A stretch of 64,000 bases of DNA from Conchocele bisecta (Eukaryota; Mollusca; Bivalvia; Lucinida; Thyasiridae), in NCBI GenBank assembly GCA_029237695.1, contig CM055265.1:47367056-47431055 (forward strand). The letters are read 5' to 3'. Of the stretch, positions 55,940-64,000 are shown one piece after another. The translations under genes and the position numbers were made by a program. Within the stretch, counting starts at the first letter, position 1, and each line of letters begins with the position of its first letter. Below the pieces are notes generated by a model. It saw nothing but the letters and a program-made list of their open reading frames with translations. It had not been told where the DNA came from and searched no databases.

Positions 55940-56348
55940 CCGGTCTGTTCCACGTTTTCTGCCGATGAACTTTTGTTAAACACATTAAATCTAAAAATTA
56001 TTTAAATGTAAGTACTTTTTCACCAATAACAAAAACTTCACCATTTGTTTGATGAAATTCCATAAAATATTGATTTTATAGCGAAAAAAACTATTTTCCT
56101 ATGGCAATTTAACATGGGGGAAAAAGAGGTGGAAGAGGTGGAGGAGGAGTCAATATTTTTTTTTGGAAATTGACTACGAATCCTGTCTCGATAGCTTGGA
56201 AATGATGTAACTAAGAAAACAAAAGTTAGATTTTTAAAATCGGTCCACAAATTCCAAAATTATTTAAAATAAATCTATTTTAGCCCCCATATTAAATGTG
56301 TTTAATGTTCAAACGTTCATCGGCAGCAAAACGTGGAACAGAATTGTA
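55940..56348. mobile_element. 409-bp TIR element
   Basis: Ends ctgttccacgttttctgccg / atgaac and its complement gttcatcggcagcaaaacgt / ggaacag. The middle (56045-56245) is an inverted copy of sequence at 12120-12290 (gggggaaaaagaggt, gattttatagcgaaaaaaac). Confidence 0.75.
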
Positions 56349-56407
56349 GGGCCGGATAGCCCACACCACAAGTAAAGACTTTTAGAGCCAGTAACAGTTT
56401 CTCTGGA

Positions 56408-56640
56408 TACGCTCGCATATGTGACTGTGACTGAAAAAACAGGGCGTATGGGATTTGTGATCAGTCTTGCTCTTGATCCAATACCACCATCATGTAGCCT
56501 GGTAATGATGTAAATTGCTTGTTAGAAGCGTGGCGAATGTGTCATTGATGGGATCGCGAACAGTGCAGATCCTGATCTGCGCAGTCTGATCTGGACCTAC
56601 ACTGGTCGCAAAATTCCCATTTCTCCAGTCATAACCACAT
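56408..56640. mobile_element. PAL-C MITE
   Basis: tgtgactgtgactgaaaaaa at the left, ttctccagtcataaccaca at the right, centre cagatcctgatctgcgcag / tctgatctggacctac. Confidence 0.75.
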
Positions 56641-57215
56641 TTAAAGATATAGTATGTACACATAGGTAGACAATGCTTGCATTATACAACCATGTTAATG
56701 TGAGAAGCAAATTCATCAAAATCTTCGTACATTTTCATCTATGAAATTTAGTGAAACGGACACAAGGTCTGGGGAGGGGAGGTACGTATAACCTTTCTGA
56801 GCGCATTCTCCAAATTCGTATTCGCACAGCTCAGCATCGACCAATCAAACTTCCAGATTTCGAGTATGAGAACAGAGTACGGACTCAGAAAAGTTTACTA
56901 AACACGGCTCCTGGTTTGTATGCACCACTTGGTAATATGTTCCCGCGCCTTAGAATATGGCGATCGTTCTTCCTATATGCGCCGAGTCCATTCAGTGTCT
57001 TCTCAACAATTGTTGATTATGGTAAGCCAAATGCACCATACTTCACGAAGCCATGGTCTATAGTTTAAACTAGATTAGACTCATCAAACCATATTTTTTG
57101 GATAAAACTGCCAATCGCAATTCCAAATGATAGTTTTCTTAAACCCTGGTTTCATCGTGGACTTGGCGACAGAAACCATAGTTTTTGCCGTCAAACTGGG
57201 GTTTCTGATAGCCGA
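56641..57215. other. No gene recognised
   Basis: A 105-codon ORF at 56751-57068 has no recognised motif. Partial inverted words (aaaccatattttttgg, gaaaccatagtttttgc) precede the minisatellite. Confidence 0.25.
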
Positions 57216-60200
57216 GGCCATGGTTGGAGTTTATAGGCACCGTGTCTCAGATATACAGTATATCGAGGCCATGGTTGGAGTTTATAGGCATCGTGTCTCA
57301 GATATACAGTATATGAGACTGGTTGGAGTTTATAGGCACCGTGTCTCAGATATACAGTATATGAGACTGGTTGGGAGTTTATAGGCAAACCGTGTCTCAG
57401 ATATACAGTATATGAGACTGGTTGGAGTTTATAGGCACCGTGTCTCAGATATACAGTATATGAGACTGGTTGGAGTTTATAGGCACCGTGTCTCAGATAT
57501 ACAGTTTATATGAACGGATGAGTTTATTTATAGGCACCGTGTCTCAGATATACAGTAATATGAACTGGTGGAGTTTATAGGCACCTGGTCTCAGATAAAC
57601 AGATGAGACTGGTTGGAGTAGGCACCGTGTCCTCAGATATACAGTTATTTATATGAGACTGGTTGGAGTTTTATAGGCATCGTCTCAGCAGATGAGACTG
57701 GTTGGAGTGCATCGTGTCACAGATATACAGTATATGAGACTGGTGGAGGTTTATAGGCACCGAGTCTCAGGATACAGTATATAGATGAGTATCGCATGTG
57801 TCTCATATACATATAGAGACTGGTTGGGTTTATAGGCACGAGCTCATATATACTATTAGACTGTGCGTATATACAGGCCGTGTCTCAGATACAGTTTATA
57901 AGACAGTATGAGTTTTTATAGGCATCTGTACAGATTTATACAGTATATGAGACGGTTTCGTAGCACGTTGAGTATACAGATGAGACAGTGATTATATAGG
58001 CACGTTGTCTCCAGATATATACATTTTATTGAGACTGTGGGATAGGCACGGTCTCAGATATACAGTATATAGGACGTGCAGTATAGCAGTCGTATATACA
58101 GATGGACTGGTACTGGTAGTTTATAGGCACCGTGTCTCAGATATTACAGAATATGAGACTGGTTGGAGTTTATAGGCACCGTGTCTCAGATATACAGTAT
58201 ATGAGACTGGTTGGAGTTTATAGGCACCGTGTCTCAGATATACAGTATATGAGACTGGTTGGAGTTTATAGGCATCGTGTCTCAGATATACAGTATATGA
58301 GACTGGTTGGAGTTTATAGGCATCGTGTCTCAGATATACAGTATATGAGACTGGTTGGGAGGCTTTATAGGCACCGTGTCTCAGATATACAGTATATGAG
58401 ACTGGTTGGAGTTTATAGGCATCGTGTCTCAGATATACAGTATATGAGACTGGTTGGAGTTTATAGGCACCGTGTCTCAGATATACAGTATATGAGACTG
58501 GTTGGAGTTTATAGGCATCGTGTCTCAGATATACAGTATATGAGACTGGTTGGAGTTTATAGGCACCGTGTCTCAGATATACAGTATATGAGACTGGTTG
58601 GAGTTTATAGGCACCGTGTCTTCAGATATACAGTATATGGGAGTCTGGGTTGGAGTTTATAGGCATCGAGTCTCAGATTTACAGTATATGAGATGGTTGG
58701 AGTTTATAGGGCATCGTGTCTCAGATATACCAGTATATGAGGACTGGTTGGAGTTTATAGGCATTCGTGTCTCAAGATATAACTGAATATGAGACTTGTT
58801 GGAGTTTATAGGCACGTTGGTCTCAGGGTTATTTCAGTATTTATGAGGACTGGTTGGAGTTTTATAGGATCGTGTCTCAGATATACAGTATATGAGACTG
58901 GTTGGAGTTTTATAGGCATCGTGTCTCAGTATACGTATAGCGACTGGTTGGAGTTTATAGGCACCGTGTCTCTGTTATTACAGTATAGAGGACTGGTTGG
59001 GTTTATAGGCCGGTTGGTCTCAGATTTATACAGTTTGTGATGGTTGGAGTTTATAGGAATCGTGTCTCAAGATTATACCGTATATGAGGATGGATGGAGT
59101 TTATAGGCACCGTGTCTCAGATATACAGATATGAGAGGGGTTGGAGTTTTTATAAGCATCGTGTTACAGATTACAGTATATGAGATGGTTGGAATTTATA
59201 GCACCGTGTTCTCAGATATTACAGTTATATGAGACTGGTTGGAGTTTTATTTTTTAGGCACCGTTGTCTCAGATATACAGTATATTTGAGACTGGTTGGA
59301 GTTTATAGGCACCGTGTTCAGCTATACAGGTATATGAGACTGGTTGGATAGTTTATAGGCACCGTGGGTCTCAGGATATACCAGTATATGAGGATTGGTT
59401 GGAGTTTATAGGCCCGTGCTCAGATATTACAGTATATGAGACTGGTTGGAAGTTTATAGGACGTTGGTTCATATATACAGTATATGAGATGGTTGGAGTT
59501 TATAGGCATGGGTGTCTCAGATTATTACAGTATATGAGAAACTGGTTGGAGTTTATAGGCACCGTGTTCAGATATACGGTATATTGAGGAATGGTTGGGA
59601 GTTTATAGGCAATCGTGTCGCCAGATTTACGTTATGAGGAACTGGTTGGAGTTTATAGGCATGTGTCTCAGATATCCTAAGTATATGAGACTGGTTGGAG
59701 TTTATAGGCATCGTGTCTCACGTGTAATATCGTATATGAGATGGTTGGAGTTTATAGGCACGGTCTCAGATACAGTATATGAGACTGGTTGGAGTTTATA
59801 GGCACCGTGTCTCAGATATACAGTATATGAGACTGGTTGGAGTTTATAGGCATCGTGTCTCAGATATACAGTATATGAGACTGGTTGGAGTTTATAGGCA
59901 TCCGTGATCAGTATATGAGACTGGTTGGATTTATAGCACGTGTCTCAGTATACAGTATATGGGAAGTATAGGATCTGTCACTGGTTGAGATACGTATGAG
60001 GTTGGGTTTTAGGCACGTGTCTCAGATATACAGTATATGAGACTGGTTGGAGTTTATAGGCATCGTGTCTCAGATATACAGTATATGAGACTGGTTGGAG
60101 TTTATAGGCATCGTGTCTCAGATATACAGTATATGAGACTAGGATTGGTAGTTTATAGATGGTTGTCTCAGATATACATAGAGACTGGTGGAGTTTATAG

Positions 60201-60390
60201 CACGCGGTTGTACCGTTCAGATACAGTATGAGACTGGTTGGAGTTTATAGGAGTGTCCAGATACTGGTTGGAGTTTATAGGCATCGTGTCTAGCACGGTT
60301 GTATGATACAGGTTGGAGTTTATAACCGTGTCTCAGATATACTATGATGGTTATAGGCATCGTGTCTCAGATATACAGTATATGAGACAA
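57216..60390. repeat. 48-bp minisatellite array
   Basis: Unit: tggttggagtttataggcac, cgtgtctcagatatacag, tatatgagac. Well-preserved blocks lie at 57216-57540, 58150-58640, 59760-59900 and 60020-60140; between them copies carry many 1-3 bp insertions and deletions. Each unit contains a 25-bp near-palindrome starting gtctcagatatac. The two sequence variants ggcaccg and ggcatcg are mixed along the array. The 16-residue periodic ORF (MRLVGVYRHRVSDIQY) is a by-product of 48 being divisible by 3. Confidence 0.95.
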
Positions 60391-60732
60391 GCCATATGAT
60401 TTTCTACCTAAGAACGTGTGCGATTTTTAATGAAAAATATTTGCACTTTCCAGAAATGATGTCTAAAGTTGAAGAAATTCCGCATTTGCTATGAAAATTT
60501 CGTCATCTTTCGTCGTCATGTACAGAAAATATCGTAAATTTAGCTCTCATATTAGGTACGATTCTACTGTGCTACTCGACCATACATTCTTAAACAATAA
60601 TAGGACACTGATTTCTATTCAGTAGACAGGGGACAATAAATATGTTAAAACCTAATTTATTTATTTTTAAATATCACAATTTCTGTAAATATATTTCACG
60701 ACAAATAGCACATGTTCTTAGGTACAAAATCC
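60389..60732. mobile_element. TIR-E element at the end of the minisatellite
   Basis: acaagccatatgattttcta and gtgcgatttttaatgaaaaa at the left; acatgttcttaggtacaaaa at the right. The array stops exactly where this terminus begins. Confidence 0.65.
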
Positions 60733-60734
60733 AG

Positions 60735-61235
60735 GGCCTATCAATATTCGACCCAGTGCACAGTAAATTCATATGCACGTATCAATGATCGCACCATTTT
60801 AATTGACGACATGCAAGTACAAACGTACATACTATCAGAACATGTGATAAGCAAGGGAGATCTTTGGATTGAATCAATTCATGTTTCTGATAATATATAC
60901 ATGTACTTGAATGTGTATCGATATTGGTTCTTTCCTGTGCATGAAGCGAAAACCAACATATTATTGAATATTAGTGTCTTCAAAACTGTACGTGCAGCTT
61001 GTTGTCTAATTATATACAGTGCATATGCCGTTATACGTTTTCGTAAAGACATTTCTACTTGAAGTTTGGCACTTATATTACGCCATCAGATTTAATTCAA
61101 ATCACTGCTGTACCGCCGGGTGACAAAAGAGACCTCGTGACATGTGCAGCAATAGAATCGGAAATTGTTGCACATGTCATGCTCATTTTTCCCAAAATAG
61201 GATCATGATGTAATCATGTTGGTGGCGGCAGTAAA
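60735..61235. other. No gene recognised
   Basis: The 116-codon ORF at 60712-61062 begins inside the TIR-E terminus and has no recognised domain; a coding role is not supported. A short hairpin (gacatgtgcagcaatag / gttgcacatgtc) lies near 61138-61179. Confidence 0.3.
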
Positions 61236-61243
61236 CATACTTC

Positions 61244-61336
61244 AATGACAGAATGGCGAACAGTGTAGTCCCTGACCATACTGCGCGGATGCGTGGATGC
61301 GCAGTCTGGTCTGGGACTACGCTGGTCGCGAAAGGT
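61244..61336. mobile_element. PAL-C hairpin, partial
   Basis: gcgaacagtgtagtccctga and ccatactgcgcggatgcg pair with cgcagtctggtctgggac / tacgctggtcgc. Confidence 0.75.
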
Positions 61337-61421
61337 ATCTTGTATCAACTGTAAGGTATCTTGTATCTTGTATCAACTGTAAGGTATCTTGTATCAACTG
61401 TAAGGTATCTTGTAATCAACC
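61337..61421. repeat. Short tandem repeat GGTATCTTGTATCAACTGTAA
   Basis: Four copies of a unit of about 21 bp (ggtatcttgtatcaactgta), one with an extra tatcttg. Confidence 0.9.
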
Positions 61422-61950
61422 GGCGGCCTGAATATGGCTGTTGATTCCTGTTATTGTATGATAAAAATAACTAAAATTACAAGTACTATTTTATTGAAGT
61501 GCATACAATTTCTCATGTACATACAGTATGTCAAGTACACGCAGTTGTGCATATTCGTTTTATGCGATCAATATCAGCAGTTATAGCAATCACTGTCGGA
61601 AGTTATCATTTTATGTTTAGGACGGCAATCGACAGTCCGTTGTTCTGGGCGGGGCTTATTCCGTCAACTGCTGGACACGACAGTCTAGAACATGGACGTG
61701 AATAAATAACCGACTATATACATGTAGTTAGCACTATTTGGGGTATGTGTCCGTATATGATATAGAAAGACAATTCTTACTGCAGAGATGAGAGAAGTGG
61801 TGAACATTGTGGGTAATGTATGTCACGCAGTCCTGTTATTTTCGCCAGCTTCGTTCTACATTTCCATAAATACCGCATACATGTAGCTGTTTCGGAGCGT
61901 GGCAGAGATGGTAAGATGGTTAAACAAGCAGAATGTCGGAAACATAAAAA
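61422..61950. other. No gene recognised
   Basis: Short ORFs on both strands lack any motif. No repeat of the window's families was seen. Confidence 0.3.
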
Positions 61951-62055
61951 ATGCCATGAAACCAAAAAATAACCTCTAAAAGAGTATTATTATAAAACCA
62001 AAAAAATCGCCTTGTAAAAGCCCTTAGAGGTGCTTTTTTTTGGTTTCATGGCAAT
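61951..62055. repeat. Inverted repeat gccatgaaaccaaaaaa
   Basis: Arms tgccatgaaaccaaaaaata / acctctaa and ttagaggt / ttttttttggtttcatggca, about 105 bp in total. Confidence 0.8.
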
Positions 62056-62146
62056 TTTTATTTCACTTACTTACTGCTGGCTTTTAATATAATTAATAAT
62101 TGTTAACCAGTATATCATCCCTGTCACGCTTTATCCACCTGTGTTT

Positions 62147-62198
62147 CTGAGTTATTTCGAGAAAACTCAGTATGTTTTCTCGAATTAACTCAGAAAAG
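62147..62198. repeat. Hairpin ctgagttatttcgagaaaac
   Basis: ttctgagttatttcgagaaa pairs with tttctcgaattaactcagaa across a short loop, with one mismatch. Confidence 0.85.
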
Positions 62199-62249
62199 AC
62201 TACAGCTGTGAGGATGGCGTTGTCGACAGGAGATACTGCATAAGTTCTG

Positions 62250-62461
62250 GGGGCCGTTTCACTAAACTTTGTACGACTAAAATGTTGGTAAGTTCAAAAT
62301 TATGACAGTCTGTACATTTCACATTAATATGTTGTCTTGTAAACAAGTATTGATTTTACATTTATTGCAATTGATATATAAATACATGTAAATCCATCAA
62401 TTGAAATTTCCAGACGATCCGAACATTTAAAGTCGAACGAAGTTTAGTGAAACGGCCCCTT
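62250..62461. mobile_element. PAL-A palindromic MITE copy downstream of snail
   Basis: Ends read gggccgtttcactaaac and gtttagtgaaacggcccc. The palindromic centre seen in other copies has degenerated. On the minus strand the arm supplies AATAAA (plus-strand TTTATT at 62361-62366), about 320 bp after the snail stop, so it could serve as that gene's polyadenylation signal. Confidence 0.75.
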
Positions 62462-62686
62462 GGAGTGTATGTATGTGCTTCGGTTCATAAATCCTACCAT
62501 CTTAGCGATATAATCAAAGAAGGCAGAATCAACCCGAATCCCTGTGCTGGTTGTTTCCGAGATACCAATAGAAAAATGTAGGTAGAAACAGGCCTAAATA
62601 ATATGTGCACATGACGTACATTACGCACCATAGTCACAGTAAAATGATCAAGGGTCTATATCTGGTCACGTGACGTGCCCGTCGGC

Positions 62687-63819
62687 TCACCGCCGAATGC
62701 CGACACAGCTACCATCGGCGTGTTTCACAAGCAGTGACATCCGCGAGAAGGTCTTCGTGCAGTGTTTACAGCCGTACTTCTTCACGTCTGAGTGTGTCTG
62801 TAGATGTGCCCGCAGGTTCGAGCGGTCCGCGAACGCCCGCCCACACGCCGGGCACGTGAACGGTTTCTCGCCCGTGTGTGTTCTCACGTGACCTTGAAGC
62901 AGCCAGGGCCGCGAGAACGCCTTCCCGCAGAGTTTACATTTACACGGCAGCGTGTGTGTCCGGATATGCATCTTCAACGCGCCTAGGGAACCGTACGATT
63001 TCTCACAGAACTTGCACGTGAATTCTTTCTTCACATGGCTCACGCAGTGGAATTGTTTGTGTTTCGAGAGACCGCCGAATGTTGAGTAACTCTTTTTGCA
63101 AGCATCGCACTGATATCGCGGAGGTGGCGGAATGCGTGATTGTTTGGCCGGATATGACATCACATTCTCCTCACTGGAGGATTTGAGCCAGGCCATCCAG
63201 AGCGGCAATGACGCGTTGTCGGGGGCCGGGTGTACTGAGCGGGCCAATGAGTCCGTGTTTGCGGCAGTGAGTCTTTGGCTGGCCTGCTCCATCGCAATCA
63301 AGTGCGCCTGTTGTTCGCGGAGTAGCTGCACGTTGTGACAGTGTTGTTGCAGGGCCGGGTTCACGTGGAAGGGAGACAACCCCATGGTCGCCGCCTGGTG
63401 TTGTTGTTGTTGTGCTAGTTGCTGGGCGTGTAGATACTGCAGCTGCTCCAGTGACGGGTGAACGGGAGACAGCACGTCCTGACCCGCGCCACTGTACGGC
63501 AAATGTGACGTCAGTGGTGACGTTGGAAATGAGCGTCTCTCGCACTCCGATAATACGGACAAGGGAGATAACTGCGATGATGAACTTGTCACAATCGGAG
63601 AGAATGCGCTGGATTCTAGAGAATCGGATTTACTGCATAGGTTATCTAGTATTTGTCCAATCGGATCGCGTTTCCGTTTGTTGCTGACGTCACCATTGGT
63701 CGGTCGGCATGGTAACGGATCTACGTGGCCAATGGCGGCGTTGTCATGGGCGTCGACGTCACGCTCCGGCGTCTGTGGCGGCGTGGGTATCGAGTCCAGG
63801 GTTGTCTCATTGTGTTCAC
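62687..63819 (-). CDS. snail: Snail-family C2H2 zinc-finger transcription factor, 3' exon
   Basis: The exon reads from a minus-strand acceptor (tatcttcag, AG at 63821-63820) to a TGA at 62689-62687, giving 376 residues. Snail proteins bind E-boxes through their fingers and repress targets in epithelial-mesenchymal transition and mesoderm specification. Five fingers occupy about exon residues 235-371: [70 protein letters not shown], and a final C2HC finger with [11 protein letters not shown]. The last finger (FSRMSLL) indicates Snail/Slug rather than Scratch. Upstream are a basic NKRKRDP patch (possible nuclear localisation signal), Ser/Pro-rich sequence and a Gln/His-rich tract (QLAQQQQHQ). 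The N-terminal SNAG repressor peptide is absent here and should lie on an upstream exon beyond 64000. The frame is intact. Confidence 0.93.
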
Positions 63820-63879
63820 CTGAAGATACAGAATCATTCCATCATTATGACCAAGAATAATATCCGTGCCCTTAACGTT

Positions 63880-63966
63880 AGAATTGGTGGGATTTGTCGG
63901 TTTGACGTCACGTTGCTTAGTGGCAAGCAACGTGACGTCAGCCAACGAACACCGCCAACTCCAACA
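63880..63966. repeat. Inverted repeat with paired CRE sites, in the predicted snail intron
   Basis: Two arms of about 39 bp surround a short spacer; the inner 17 bp pair perfectly (TGACGTCACGTTGCTT on one side, its complement on the other). Each arm contains the palindromic CREB/ATF site TGACGTCA. It lies about 60 bp upstream, in minus-strand terms, of the snail exon acceptor. Confidence 0.8.
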
Positions 63967-64000
63967 CCGATGATGCCCCGGAAGCAGGATTAAGGGAAGT

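Noticed and set aside
56751..57068. 105-codon ORF
   Set aside because: No recognised domain, no plausible splice context, and adjacent to repeats.
58132..58662. 176-codon ORF with perfect 16-residue repeats (and similar ORFs across 57127-60231)
   Set aside because: Translation of the 48-bp minisatellite; the unit is a multiple of three, so frames stay open by chance. The frame breaks wherever units carry indels.
63171..63545. 124-codon minus-strand ORF overlapping snail, plus several plus-strand ORFs at 62670-63860
   Set aside because: Out-of-frame shadows of the GC-rich snail exon.

Overview
The window looks like repeat-saturated nuclear DNA from a lophotrochozoan animal, most likely a bivalve mollusc. 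Evidence for a eukaryote: genes are split by GT-AG introns, tRNA-derived SINEs and a non-LTR retrotransposon are present, and a Snail-type zinc-finger exon and a CD36-family receptor gene can be read. The bivalve assignment is an inference from the density and style of the palindromic MITE-like repeats and SINE-like elements; species cannot be named from the sequence alone. Only two host genes are well supported. Family labels used below (SL1, SL2, SL3, PAL-A to PAL-G, TIR-D to TIR-J) are working names of mine. || Layout. 1-9350: no host exon recognised; a SINE-like element (SL1) is split by a 3.6-kb terminal-inverted-repeat element (966-4571), followed by a run of MITEs and nested elements. 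9355-17342: six 3' exons of a scavenger receptor class B gene, closest in features to SCARB2/LIMP-2, with introns made largely of MITEs and SINEs. 17460-22540: MITEs and a 2-kb element (TIR-J) with internal 432-bp tandem repeats, inserted into another SL1. 22545-30240 and 31512-39170: two copies of a direct, near-tandem segmental duplication of about 7.7 kb. Copy 1 carries a 5'-truncated LINE with a 620-codon reverse transcriptase ORF; copy 2 keeps only its scar and has gained a second TIR-J. 39360-40370: no feature found. 40370-47640: further repeats, including arrays of about 158 bp and 168 bp, between split halves of another SL1. 47990-50880: mostly unrecognised sequence plus two MITEs. 50883-55149: a 4.3-kb DNA transposon with 140-160 bp inverted repeats and a broken gene for an XPG/FEN-like (PIN-fold) nuclease protein, which I tentatively place in the Academ superfamily. 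55485-56640: a tRNA-derived SINE and small TIR elements. 57216-60390: a 48-bp minisatellite. 62687-63819, minus strand: the large 3' exon of a snail gene, with its first exon beyond the right edge. || How the parts relate. The two host genes are unrelated in function: a lysosomal/endosomal membrane receptor and an E-box-binding transcriptional repressor. They are convergently arranged and about 45 kb apart. The intervening sequence is layered mobile DNA, and the nesting allows relative dating. SL1 copies are interrupted by TIR elements, by PAL-A and by the LINE; the LINE predates the segmental duplication; at least two SL1 insertions are present in only one duplicate and so appear to postdate it. 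Exon limits were set by splice consensus, codon phase and family alignment from memory, without transcript data. Most repeat edges are accurate to about 5-30 bp.
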